From NCBI RefSeq assembly GCF_020379485.1, contig NW_026014892.1, positions 248,001-312,000 of the forward strand: a DNA stretch of 64,000 bases, given 5' to 3'. Position 1 is the stretch's first letter, and every line of letters starts with the position of its first letter. Under the pieces are notes generated by a model, which was not told the origin of the DNA, did no database searches, and worked only from the letters and a program-made list of their open reading frames with translations. Source of the DNA: Brassica napus (taxonomy: Eukaryota > Streptophyta > Magnoliopsida > Brassicales > Brassicaceae). Below are positions 1 through 10,393 of the stretch, in pieces. Made by a program: the position numbers and the translations under genes.

Positions 1-53
1 TCTTCACATCTTGATCTTGTCTTCTCCACCATGCTTAACTCGTTTGAATCCAT
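1..53 (-). CDS. RT-D Gag N-terminus (17 codons, runs off the left edge)
   Basis: An ATG at 53-51 opens a frame beginning MDSNELSMVEKTRSR. It resembles the RT-F start (METNNLDMEKKHRSS), which supports both the start codon and the assignment to the class lacking a zinc knuckle. The rest of the polyprotein is outside the window, so integrity cannot be judged. Confidence 0.6.
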   Translation of the reverse strand, partial: MDSNELSMVEKTRSRCE

Positions 54-204
54 CAGAAACTCTCCACAGACTCAAGTCGATCTCAAGCACACAAACAAAC
101 ACCAAGAACACATCAAGAACACCTCAAGAACACCTCAAGAAACTCAGACTTCATAAACAAGAATCAAACACACTCTCCCTTTGCGCAACCTGGCTCTGAT
201 ACCA
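54..204 (-). promoter_or_regulatory. RT-D tRNA-iMet primer-binding site and 5' leader
   Basis: The reverse complement of 189-204 is a perfect TGGTATCAGAGCCAGG, directly abutting the LTR end at 205. This is where reverse transcription would be primed by initiator tRNA-Met. The leader between it and the Gag ATG contains several copies of a CAAGAACAC unit at about 111-145 (GTTCTTGAG on the coding strand), a feature shared with RT-E, F, J and K. Confidence 0.85.
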
Positions 205-376
205 TAAACACTTTTGTGTTTGTAGTGTGTTTAATAATTAATCTGAGTGATTTGTATAATGTTTAGGAGATTAAGAGTTCTAGAGAATAAGAACAAGAGA
301 GAGAGACTCAAAACTCCATTAATTAATAACTGATGAGGTTTACAAGTATATATAGAGAGAGCAACAAGGGTTTTCG

Positions 377-848
377 TAAACACTTTTGTGTTTGTAGTGT
401 GTTTAATAATTAATCTGAGTTATTTGTATAATGTTTAGGAGATTAAGAGTTCTAGAGAGAATAAGAACAAGAGAGAGAGACTCAAAACTCCATTAATTAA
501 TTTAATTTCTCAGATACAAGTTATATATGAAGAGATAAGGATAATACAAAGAGGATTTCGAAATCATAAGCATGTGAAGTCAAGGGATAGGCTGTAAAGA
601 TGCTTCACATGCTTGGACAGGCTGTAAAGGTGCTTTACCTTTCCAGCTATGACCAGACTTTATCCAAACTACTCCTTCCTTATCTAGACTTCCTCTTGGG
701 CGTGATCCACTCTCCAAAGGGATGCAAAGTAACTTCCTAAGCTTTTAACTTAGTTACCACAGTCAAACCGAAGTTACTGTGGTAAAACTCCAAAGTTACT
801 ATCTGCCCCAATACTCTTCCTCTATCAATGTATCACCTCTTCTCAACA
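377..848 (-). repeat. s1: solo LTR inserted in the RT-D LTR
   Basis: A 472-bp LTR with no internal region, flanked by perfect TTTCG copies at 372-376 and 849-853. It runs from TAAACAC to CTCAACA in reverse. Its sequence is close to its RT-D host LTR, so both come from related families. The most likely origin is recombination between the two LTRs of a once complete insertion. It holds a GCATGTGAAGTCAA motif (570-583) and a TATA-like stretch (522-529). Confidence 0.9.
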
Positions 849-1073
849 TTTCGAAATGTATAAGCATGTGGAGTCAATGGACAGGCTGGAACTCCTTTTG
901 AATCACTTGCCTGTGCTTTCTCACATGCTTGCACTAGTAAAAAGCATCCTCTCCTTTCCAGCCTCATACAGGCTGTCAAAGTACCCCCTTATCCCTTCCT
1001 TATCCTCTTCCAACGTCCTTCTTAGGATAAGAAAGGATTAACATCAGTTAGACTCCAATTTAACCCATCCAGG

Positions 1074-1556
1074 TGTTGAGATGAGAGAATAAAGAGTTGA
1101 TATATTGAGAGAGGAAGAGATTTGGAGCAGACAATAACTTTGGAGTTTTACTGTTGTAACTTTATTTTAACCACAGTAACTACTTGGGGAAGTTATCTGA
1201 TGGGATGAGAAGGTAACTTAGTGAAGAGAAGAGATGAGATTCGACCAGAAAGGATAAGGAAGTATAAGGGAGCACTTTGACAGCCTGTATGATGCTGGAA
1301 AGGAGAGGATGCTTTTACACTAGTGCAAGGATGTGAGAAAGCACAGCCAAGTGATTCAAAAGGAGTTCCAGCCTGTCATTTGACTACACATGCTTATACA
1401 TTTCGAATTTCCTTGTTGCTCTCTCTATTAATACTTGTAAACCTCATCAGTTATTAATTAATGGAGTTTTGAGTCTCTCTCTCTCTTGTTCTTAATCTCC
1501 AATCTCTTTAAGTCTCAGATTAAACTTAATCACTCTTTAAATCACAAAATCTAATA
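1074..1556 (+). repeat. RT-E 5' LTR
   Basis: Begins TGTTGAGATGAGAGAATAAAG and ends AAAATCTAATA, directly followed by the primer-binding site. The dyad motif is partly degraded (ACTGTTGTAAC, where the 3' LTR reads ACTGTGGTAAC). TTGACTACACATGC at 1380-1393 precedes TTTCGAA and a weak TATA-like CTATTAATA near 1426. Confidence 0.93.
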
Positions 1557-1828
1557 TGGTATCAGAGCCAGGTTCCTTTAAAAGGAAAGAGTGATTTCGT
1601 TTTTCTAAATGTTCTTGAGTGTTCTTGAGTGTTCTTGAGAGTTCTTGAGATTTTTCAAGAGCTAGATCCTTTAAAAGTCAAGTTTGTGTCTGTTGGTGTT
1701 TCTTTTGGAGAGTCAGCTTCAAGGGAGTCTCTTTAGGCGTTTGACAAGGTCAGAAGAGGGGTCTAGCTTGTGGTTAAGCTTGGCGTGTGAGATTAGAAGC
1801 ATTTGAGGGAAGATCTAGGCTAAAGAAA
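1557..1828 (+). promoter_or_regulatory. RT-E primer-binding site and 5' leader
   Basis: TGGTATCAGAGCCAGG at 1557-1572 abuts the LTR and matches initiator tRNA-Met. The leader to the Gag ATG includes four consecutive 10-bp units, GTTCTTGAGT or GTTCTTGAGA, at 1611-1650. This is the cleanest copy of the leader repeat seen in the class lacking a zinc knuckle. Confidence 0.9.
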
Positions 1829-2440
1829 ATGGAGCTGCTTCAATCTGGTACAACAAGGCGTGAAGAGAAGAAAGAGAGAGGGAATGAGTGAGGGTGGTTC
1901 TCACAAATGAAAAAACAACTCTGAAAAGGTGTGGAGTTTGGAGAAACCATGAGAAGGAAGAGTCTTTGAAGGGAAAGCTGCTGAGAAAGATCAGACAGCA
2001 AGGGAAACAAGTGGAAATTGCTTTGTTGAAGGAAGAAAGTACACTGCTTGAGAAGATTGAAGATGTTTATGAGAACAAGATCCGGATTAGTCAAGAAGGT
2101 GTAGTGAAGTTAAACCAGAGTGAAGGTACTGAGATCAGAAAAGGAGGTGAATATATCAGCAATGCCTTCAAGAGTCATCTAGCCAAGCATGGGATTGTGC
2201 ATCAGACCAGTTGTCCCTACACACCACAGAGGAGATGGTGTAGCTGAGAGGAAGAATAGGCACTTGATGGAGGTTGCTAGGTCGATGATGTTTCATGCAA
2301 ATGTCCCAAAACGTTTTTGGGGAGATGCTTGTACAGACTGCTTGCTATCTCATCAACCGGGTCCCAACAAGATACTGAAGAATCTGTCTCCATTTGAGGT
2401 GCTGAATAAGAGCAACCTTTTATTGATCACCTAAGAGTAT
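1829..2440 (+). pseudogene. RT-E gag fused by deletion to integrase, cut by RT-F
   Basis: The frame starts MELLQSG at 1829, like RT-J. A TGA at 1889-1891 stops it after 20 codons, where RT-J has tryptophan. Gag-like sequence continues to about 2080, then about 35 bp of uncertain origin, and from about 2119 the sequence is integrase (GGEY...NAFKSHLAKHG, then the VAERKNRH motif with its DDE glutamate). Protease and the first part of integrase are gone. Small indels break the frame again near 2229 and 2330. RT-F is inserted at AGTAT (2436-2440). Confidence 0.85.
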
Positions 2441-2942
2441 TAAACACTTTTGTGTTTTAGAGTGTGTTTAATAATAATCAGAGAAGATTAGAGTAAAGTT
2501 TAGAGTGAATAGAGAGATTCTAGAGAGAGATAGACTCAAAACTCCATTAATTGATTTAATGATTCAGATACAAGATATATATGAAGAGATAAGGCTGATA
2601 AAGTAAATTTCAAAATCCATAAGCATGTGGAGTCAATGGACAGGCTGGAACTCCTTTTGAAATGCTTGGCTGTGTTTCCTCACATGCTTGCTATAGTAAT
2701 AAAGCATTTTCCCCTTTCCAGCTCAAGACAGCCTGTCCATGTGCTCCTTATCCTCTCCAAATACCCTTGGACGTTTTTACTCTCCAAATGGATGTAAGGT
2801 AACTTCCCAAGCTCTAACTTAGTTACCTTTATCCAGAAATGGTGAAACTCCAAAGTTACTGTGGTAAAAACTCCAAAGTTACTGTCTCACTTCATTCATC
2901 CCCAAAGCTTCATCTCTTCACTTCTTGGTCTTCATCTCAACA
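2441..2942 (-). repeat. RT-F 3' LTR
   Basis: Reverse-oriented LTR from TAAACACTTTTGTG to ATCTCAACA. Being the 3' copy of a minus-strand element, it is followed to its right by the polypurine tract. A GCATGTGGAGTCAA motif and a TATA stretch lie about mid-LTR. Confidence 0.94.
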
Positions 2943-3084
2943 CTCCCCCTCAAGCTTGACCATGTAGAACAAGTCAAGCTTGGAAACCATGAAGACCTCC
3001 CTCATTAAAAACCTCACCAAAGAAAACCCAATGGGATAAAACCTTGATGAGGGAAAAAGAGTGGAGACTCCATGGTTAAGGGGC
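2943..3084 (-). promoter_or_regulatory. RT-F 3' untranslated region: hairpin and polypurine tract
   Basis: The polypurine tract GAGGGGGAG (complement of 2943-2951) primes plus-strand DNA. Next to it, 2952-2981 forms a perfect inverted repeat AAGCTTGAC / GTCAAGCTT around a 12-nt loop. The rest, up to the stop codon, includes the CTCAT...ATGAG pairing arms found in all copies. No further gene is seen. Confidence 0.75.
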
Positions 3085-6000
3085 TCAGCTCCTAGGAGTA
3101 AGATCAATGAGTCCAAGTCTTGATAGTATGGACTCCATTGTCTTTAATCTCGCTGCTTTAGTAAACACATCTGCAAGCTGATCTTCACTTCTTGTATAAC
3201 ATGGCAATATCACTCCAAGTATAATCATCTGCCTCACCTTGTGGCAATCAACTTCTATATGCTTCGTCCTCTCATGAAAGACTGAGTTAGAAGCAATGTG
3301 GATAGCTGCTTGATTGTCACAATGCATTGTCATAGGAGTACTCTGCTCAATCTCCAAATGCTTCAAGATCCCCTTGATCCACACCAACTCGTTTGTCAGC
3401 TTCAACATGGCTCTATACTCAGCTTCAGCACTTGAACAGGAGATAACCTTCTGCTTCTTACTCTTCCAAGTGACCAAGTTCCCTCCAATGAATGTACAAT
3501 ACCCAGTAGTTGATCTCCTGTCCACTCTATCTCCTGCCCAATCAGCATCACAATATCCAACCACTTCTGTACTGCCATTACAACCCATCCAAACTCCTTG
3601 ACCAGACGTGCCACTCAAATACCTCAGTATCCTATCAACCATCTTCCAATGATGGACCTTTGGCGCCTGCATATGTTGACTCACTTGATTCACCGCAAAG
3701 CATATATCTGGCCTAGTGATGGTCAAGTAGATCAGCTTGCCAACCATCTTCCTGTATAGCTTAGGATCCTCAAACAGCTGCTTCTCTTCAACCTCCCCCT
3801 CACGCAGAACCTTATATCCCTCCTCGAGAGGTGTCTTGGCTATCTTTCCTCCAAGCACATCAGTCTCCTTCAACATATCCATAGTATACTTCCTTTGAGA
3901 CATAAACAAACCCTCCTTTGATCTGCATATCTCAATGCCCAAAAATACTTCATCTCTCCCAAATCCTTGATGTCAAACACAGATTTGAGAAACTCCTTAG
4001 TGGCCTGAATCCCTGCCTTATCACTTCCTGTGATAATCAAATCATCCACATACACTAGAATCACAATGCTCCCTGAAGGTCCTGTCAAGGTGAAGAGAGT
4101 GTGATCTAGTTCAGACTTCCTAAAGCCTCTCCCATTGAGTGTTGTACTCAGCTTCCTGTACCAAGCTCTAGGTGACTGCTTCAACCCATATATTGCTTTC
4201 TTCAATCTCAAAACATTCCCTGGCTTTACTAGATGCTCAAGACCAGGAGGTGGATGCATGTATACTTCATCTTCAAGTTCACCTTGCAAGAAAGCATTCT
4301 TCACATCCATTTGCCACAAATCCCACTCCAAGTTTGTTGCAATGGATAACACAATTCGAATTGTGTGAAGCTTGGCCACTGGTGCAAAAGTATCAATGTA
4401 ATCTTCCCCATAAGTCTGTGTAAATCCTCTTGCAACCAGCCTAGTCTTGCGCCTATCTATCTCCCCATTTGCAAGATACTTGATGGTGAAGATCCATCTG
4501 CTTGAAACTGCCTTCTTCCCTTTAGGTAACTCACTCTCATACCAAGTATCATTCCTGATCATTGCATCCCTTTCATCTCCTACTGAATCTCTCCAAACCT
4601 TGTGCTTCATAGCTTCTTCATAAGATCTTGGTATCTCATTCTCATCCAAGTTACACATAAACACCATGTGCTTTTCTGGATATTATGCAAAGGAACATAC
4701 GGCTTGAGAAGGATGCTCCACAGCCTGGGCATTGTAGTACACTCTCGTGTTTACCCAGTTGGAAGCATCCCTCTTTATCCTTGTGCTCCTTCGCAAAACC
4801 TGAACCTGATCCTCAGCTTGAACCTCTGTTTCTGTCTCACTCACCTCCTCTGGATCATGAACCTCTCCCTGCTCATTCACACCGACCTGAGGAACATTCT
4901 CTACTTCTTGTGTCACCTCTTGATCATGATGACCTGAATCCCCTTGGTGCTGCTCTTGCACTCTTGATTCAGACTCATACTCATTTCCCCCCTCATGATC
5001 AAGGGGAGTTGTTCTTTCAGGTTCTCTAACCTTATCCTGGGACATGTTTACCCCAAGCCTTTCCAATATGTTCCTCAGATTCTCTGCCATGTTTCTTGGT
5101 TCTTGAGACAGATCTTCCAAGTCTTCCCAATTCTTTTCTTCATAATACCCCTTGGTCTCTATGAACTTAACATCTCTAGACACCAACACTCTCCTGGTTG
5201 CTGGATCATAGCACTTGTACCCCTTCTGAGTTACTGAGTATCCAATGAGCATTGCTTTAGTGCTCTTTGCCTCCAACTTGTTTCTCTGTTCTCCTGGAAC
5301 CCAGACATAACATAGACATCCAAAGACACGCAGATGATCTATGTATGGCTTGCTCTTGTTCAGCACCTCAAAAGGAGACAGATTCTTCAATACCTTAGTT
5401 GGAATCCGATTGATAAGATAGCATGCAGTCTGAACAGCATCACCCCAAAACCTCTTTGGAACATTAGCATGATACATCATGGATCTAGCCACCTCCATCA
5501 GATGCCTATTCTTCCTCTCAGCTACCCCATTCTGCTGTGGTGTGTAAGGACAACTGGTCTGATGCACTATCCCATGTTTAGCCAAGTGACTCTTGAAGGC
5601 ATGACTGGTGTATTCTCCTCCATTATCAGACCGTAGTACCTTCACAGTAGCATTGTAATGGTTAGTTACATATGCTTGGAAGTTGACAAAAGCCTCAAAC
5701 ACTCTATCCTTAGATGGCAGCAATGTGATCCATGTATACTTAGACTTCTCATCTATGAATGTCACAAAGTACTTCTGGTTTTCTCTAGACATACAAGGGG
5801 CTGTCCACACATCAGAATGAACAAGATCAAAGCAATTTGCATATATGGTCTCTGATGTGGGAAAAACAGTTCTACAATGCTTCCCTAAGATGCACGCTTC
5901 ACATTCCAAGTGATTGAATGACATATTAGGCATAATCAATTCAATTGCACGAGCATGAGGATGTCCTAATCTAGCATGCCAAGTAGTACTCTCACACCTA

Positions 6001-7244
6001 TCAGCAGTACTACTCAAGCATACAGAATCAATAGGGTTAGAGGTCTTAGCTGTTTGGAGATGATATAACTGATTCTTGCTGTCTCCTCTACCAATAACTC
6101 TCCCAGTCTTCAAATCTTGAAACTCGACTTCAGTTGGCCTGAATACTACTTGACAATCAAGATCAACTGTGGCCTTCTTCACTGATATCAGATTTGAAGT
6201 GAACTGAGGCAAATAGAACGCAGGTGAGCTCTTCTCAAACAGCTTGAGGTTTCCCACGCCTTCTATTGGGATCCTAGCACCATTAGCCATCATGACACTC
6301 CCTGTTGCAGCCTTGACTCCACTTATCAGACTTTTATCACTGATCATATGATGTGTTGCTCTAGAATCAATGATGATGGGTTTGGATGTGGATGCTAAGG
6401 CAGAAGCACCTTGTCTCCGGGTCGTAGCCAAAGCATACACATACTTGACAAACTCATCCCATTCTTTCTTTGTGATAGGATCATCTGCTCCTTTGATCTC
6501 TTGCCCCTCCATAACCATACTGTCCTCCACTGAGTTACTCATATAGGCAGAGTAAGAACACTCTCCTCTTACCACTTGTTGAGCCACCTCCTTGATCATC
6601 TTCAAGCTCATCCTATCAGTTAGATACCCAGACTCCCTGTCCTTCTTCCAAGCCTTTCCCATCTTAAGCCACACCCTAGAAAGCTTTCTCAGCCTTCCCT
6701 TCTTACAGCTTGTACCACCTTTCCACTGGTTTGAGCTCTTGTCCTCTTCCCACACATCACACGCATGAAGAACAAGAACCCATATCTCCTTCACAAGAAA
6801 GCTAAAGAACACATCTTGTTTCCTCCTTTCTTTAATAACTCTCGGATCAGATGTGCTTGGTCTCAGCACATCCAGCTCCATCCATCCTTCTTTCAGCCTT
6901 CCCACAAGCTGATACAACTCATCCTTTCCTTGTCTCAAGCCGCGGATCACTCTCTTGTCTCCACTGACCTTCACAAGTTTGGACCTTTCTACATAAGCTT
7001 CTTCAATCCCACTCTCCAAAGTGGTTTCTTGATCAGCTTCATCTTCACCTTTCAGATTCCTTGTCTGACCTTCTTCAGTAGCCATTTCCACTAAAGGCTT
7101 CCCCTTTACATGACCACACCATAACCCACAGATTTCCAAAGCTCTCTTTGCCCATCTTGACCAATCGCCATCCCTCTCTTCTTCAAGCTCCATGATTGTA
7201 CTAGATCTGTGCTTCTTCTCCATGTCTAGATTGTTTGTTTCCAT
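3085..7244 (-). pseudogene. RT-F gag-pol polyprotein, disabled by three lesions
   Basis: Order is Gag, protease, integrase, RT, RNase H, ending ...LIDLTPRS. The most credible start is the ATG at 7244 (METNNLDMEKKHRSS), since RT-D begins similarly; the open frame extends a little further upstream. Gag keeps the helical core (VIRGLRQGKDELYQLVG) but has no CCHC zinc knuckle; instead a basic stretch precedes a GECSYSAY box. Lesions: the protease motif reads DSR instead of DSG (AGA codon at 6362-6360), a TAA at 4685-4683 after AVCSFA replaces a glutamate codon, and a 1-bp loss near 3943 shifts RT. RT YVDD and the RNase H motifs remain visible. Confidence 0.92.
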
Positions 7245-7396
7245 CAGAACAATCCAAACGAGCCTAGTGACTGAAGAACACAACCCAGAATCACGAAGAA
7301 CACTCAAGAACACTCAAGAACACCAAGAAAGAACCTAAATTTGCGGAAAACAAATCACACACTCATCCCCTTTTGAGCAACCTGGCTCTGATACCA
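7245..7396 (-). promoter_or_regulatory. RT-F primer-binding site and 5' leader
   Basis: Complement of 7381-7396 is the iMet primer-binding site, abutting the LTR at 7397. The leader has CAAGAACACT-type repeats at about 7296-7329 (GTTCTTGAG on the coding strand). Confidence 0.88.
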
Positions 7397-7898
7397 TAAA
7401 CACTTTTGTGTTTTAGAGTGTGTTTAATAATAATCAGAGAAGATTAGAGTAAAGTTTAGAGAGAATAGAGAGATTCTAGAGAGAGATATACTCAAAACTC
7501 CATTAATTGATTTAATGATTCAGATACAAGATATATATGAAGAGATAAGGCTGATAAAGTAAATTTCGAAATCCATAAGCATGTGGAGTCAATGGACAGG
7601 CTGGAACTCCTTTTGAAATGCTTGGCTGTGTTTCCTCACATGCTTGCTATAGTAATAAAGCATTTTCCCCTTTCCAGCTCAAGACAGCCTGTCCATGTGC
7701 TCCTTATCCTCTCCAAATACCCTTGGACGTTTTTACTCTCCAAATGGATGTAAGGTAACTTCCCAAGCTCTAACTTAGTTACCTTTATCCAGAAATGGTG
7801 AAACTCCAAAGTTACTGTGGTAAAAACTCCAAAGTTACTGTCTCACTTCATTCATCCCCAAAGCTTCATCTCTTCACTTCTTGGTCTTCATCTCAACA
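7397..7898 (-). repeat. RT-F 5' LTR
   Basis: 502 bp, nearly identical to the 3' copy. As the 5' LTR it would supply the promoter: GCATGTGGAGTCAA (7579-7592, TTGACTCCACATGC on the coding strand), TTTCGAAA, then a TATA stretch at 7531-7538. Confidence 0.94.
7531..7592 (-). promoter_or_regulatory. RT-F U3 core promoter module
   Basis: On the coding strand: TTGACTCCACATGC (a TTGAC W-box core joined to CACATG), then TTTCGAAA, then a TATATAT stretch. The same order recurs in most LTRs of the window despite otherwise different U3 sequence. The promoter role is inferred. Confidence 0.5.
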
Positions 7899-7903
7899 AG
7901 TAT

Positions 7904-8317
7904 TTGGGTGTGTATGCTATGTCATGACTCCAGGAGAACAGAGAAACAAGCTGGAGGCAAAGAGTACTAAGGCTATGTTCATTGGTTACTCTATCACTCA
8001 GAAGGGGTACAAGTGCTATGATCCTGAAGCAAGGAGAGTGATGGTATCTAGAGAAGTGAAGTTTATTGAATCAAAAGGGTATTATGAAGAAAAGGAGTGG
8101 GAAAATCTGAAGGATTTGTCTCAAGCTCCATCTGATAGAGCAACAACACTGAGGGTGCTGTTGGAGAGCTTGGGATAGGGTTATCCCAGGATCAGGAACC
8201 CGGAAGGAGAGAGCCTTCCAATCAGACTGGTGGAGCTGGAAGAACAACTCCTCTTGATCATGAGAGGGGGAATGGAACTGAATCTCATGAGTGTTAAGTT
8301 GGAGATCAGGAAGTAAA
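7904..8317 (+). pseudogene. RT-E integrase C-terminus and linker fragment
   Basis: Continues integrase across the RT-F insertion (FGCVCYVM...KAMFIGYSITQKGYKCYDP...SREVKF), then the acidic linker. It is closest to RT-J. A 1-bp loss near 8167 brings in a stop at 8176-8178, and a TAA follows at about 8297. The fragment ends where LTR s4 begins; the start of RT is missing from the window. Confidence 0.85.
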
Positions 8318-8748
8318 TGTTGAGAAGAGGTGATAAAGAGTGGATACATTGATAGAGGAAGAGTATTGGGGCAGTCAATAACTTTAGAGATTTACCACAG
8401 TAACTTTAGTTTTACTGTGGTAACTAAGTTAAAGGCTTGGGAAGTTACCTTGGATCCCTTTGGTAAAGAGAATCACGCCCAAGAGGAGTCTGGATAAGGG
8501 AGGAGGTGTTTGGATAAGGTCTGGTCATAGCTGGAAAGGAAAAACACCTTTACAGCCTGTCCAAGCATGTGAAGCCTCTCAGCCAAGTATTTCAAACCAG
8601 AATGGCCAGCTAGCTTTGACAACACATGCTTTGAGTCCCATTTCGAAATCCCCTTTGTATTAGTCTTATCTCTTCATATATAACTTGTATCTGAGACATT
8701 AAATCAATTAATGGAGTTTTGAGTCTCTATCTTATCCTTTATTCTCTC
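8318..8748 (+). repeat. s4: 3'-truncated LTR at a deletion junction
   Basis: Starts TGTTGAGAAGAGGTGATAAAG and follows the RT-D LTR family through the TTACCACAG / ACTGTGG dyad and on to TTTATTCTCTC, then stops abruptly at the left LTR of RT-G. The last roughly 90 bp of a normal LTR are absent, and no TSD partner exists. It was probably a solo LTR or element in RT-E, later cut by a deletion. Confidence 0.8.
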
Positions 8749-9250
8749 TAAACACTTTTGTGTTTTAGAGTGTGTTTAATAATAATCAGAGAAGATTAGA
8801 GTAAAGTTTAGAGAGAATAGAGAGATTCTAGAGAGAGATAGACTCAAAACTCCATTAATTTATTTAATGATTCAGATACAAGATATATATGAATAGATAA
8901 GGCTGATAAAGTGAATTTCGAAATCCATAAGCATGTGGAGTCAATGGACAGGCTGGAACTCCTTTTGAAATGCTTGGCTGTGTTTCCTCACATGCTTGCT
9001 ATAGTAATAAAGCATTTTCCCCTTTCCAGCTCAAGACAGCCTGTCCATGTGCTCCTTATCCTCTCCAAATACCCTTGGACGTTTTTACTCTCCAAATGGA
9101 TGTAAGGTAACTTCCCAAGCTCTAACTTAGTTACCTTTATCCAGAAATGGTGAAACTCCAAAGTTACTGTGGTAAAAACTCCAAAGTTACTGTCTCACTT
9201 CATTCATCCCCAAAGATTCATCTCTTCACTTCTTGGTCTTCATCTCAACA
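8749..9250 (-). repeat. RT-G 3' LTR
   Basis: Complete 502-bp LTR, very close to the RT-F LTRs, oriented in reverse, followed by the polypurine tract at 9251. Confidence 0.92.
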
Positions 9251-9392
9251 CTCCCCCTCAAGCTTGACCATGTAGAACAAGTCAAGCTTGGAAACCATGA
9301 AGACCTCCCTCATTAAAAACCTCACCAAAGAAAACCCAATGGGATAAAACCTTGATGAGGGAAAAAGAGTGGAGACTCCATGGTTAAGGGGC
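9251..9392 (-). promoter_or_regulatory. RT-G 3' untranslated region: hairpin and polypurine tract
   Basis: Polypurine tract complement at 9251-9259. Perfect AAGCTTGAC / GTCAAGCTT inverted repeat at 9260-9289. Same arrangement as RT-F. Confidence 0.72.
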
Positions 9393-9589
9393 TCAGCTCC
9401 TAGGAGTAAGATCAATGAGTCCAAGTCTTGATAGTATGGACTCCATTGTCTTTAATCTCGCTGCTTTAGTAAACACATCTGCAAGCTGATCTTCACTTCT
9501 TGTATAACATGGCAATATCACTCCAAGTATAATCATCTGCCTCACCTTGTGGCAATCAACTTCTATATGCTTCGTCCTCTCATGAAAGA

Positions 9590-10190
9590 TATCACTTTTA
9601 GGATTGAGTAGAGTAATCTGAGTAAATAAGAAAGACTAGAAGTGTTTTAGAACAGATTTGAGTATGAAATGAGATTAGGAGTCTAGCATAGAATCATTGT
9701 GAGAATAAAGACTAAGAGAGACTCATAACTTGCTTAATCTAATTAATGAGAGAGTTTACATATTTATATGAAGGAGAGAGCTAGGGTTTTCGTATACAAG
9801 AGGATAAGGTAAGCATGTGGAGTCAATGCCTAATTCAAAACTATCCAATAAGGAGAGCCATCCGTGTGAGGCCTCTCTAGCTGGCTGATGCCTTTTGCTT
9901 TTACTTTCCAGCTGTAACAGCCTGTCCAAGACTCTCCCTTATCCTTTCCAATGGTCTGATCCATCCTCCAAAGGCTAAGGTAACTTCTCCTCTTTACTTA
10001 AGTAACTTGGGTAACTAGTGGTGGGGTTTGGTTGAGCTTTGGTCGATCCCATCTTGTACGGATGGTACGGCCATGTACGGCCTTGTACGGACTGGTTGAT
10101 CCCAAAGCTCCCAAACCTTCCTAGTCTCCCTTCTCCTCATTCTACTCAAACCTCATCTCCCTTCTTCATTTAACTCAGCTCATCTCAACA
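9590..10190 (-). repeat. RT-H 3' LTR
   Basis: Runs from TATCACTTTTAGGATTG to GCTCATCTCAACA in reverse. Contains four direct GTACGG hexamers 9-10 bp apart at 10056-10090 and a GCATGTGGAGTCAA motif. Confidence 0.94.
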
Positions 10191-10393
10191 CTCCCCCTCA
10201 AGCTTAGCTTTGTGAAAGCCTAAGCTTGGACAGCCATGAGATCTTCCTCATTAAAAACCTCACTAAGGAAAACCCATTGGGACAAAACCTTAATGAGGGA
10301 AAAAGAGTAAAGATCTCATGACTAAGGGGATCAGCTGCTTCTCTTCCCAAGATCAATGAGACCCAATCTAATATGAATGGACTCCATTGTCTT
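10191..10393 (-). promoter_or_regulatory. RT-H 3' region: stem-loops and polypurine tract
   Basis: Polypurine tract complement at 10191-10199, hairpin AAGCTTAG / TAAGCTT with an inner GCTTT / AAAGC stem at 10200-10227. The last about 65 bp before the stop are former coding sequence for the RNase H tail, cut off by the premature stop. Confidence 0.72.

Larger units (their letters stand above)
2441..7898 (-). mobile_element. RT-F: full-length young Ty1/copia element with a disabled polyprotein
   Basis: A 5458-bp insertion in the RT-E integrase, TSD AGTAT (2436-2440 and 7899-7903). Both LTRs are 502 bp (2441-2942 and 7397-7898) with about three differences, so it inserted recently. Primer-binding site, leader, gag-pol and polypurine tract are all present. 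The polyprotein nevertheless has a protease missense change, a stop and a frameshift, which suggests it moved using proteins of another copy or decayed quickly. Confidence 0.95.

Noticed and set aside
11..199. Open frame of 62 codons at the left edge on the + strand
   Set aside because: It lies antisense to the RT-D leader and Gag start and crosses the primer-binding site; no family resemblance.
7795..7903. Apparent extension of the RT-E integrase frame into the RT-F LTR
   Set aside because: The N-terminal part is LTR sequence before the TSD AGTAT; the true fragment starts at 7904.
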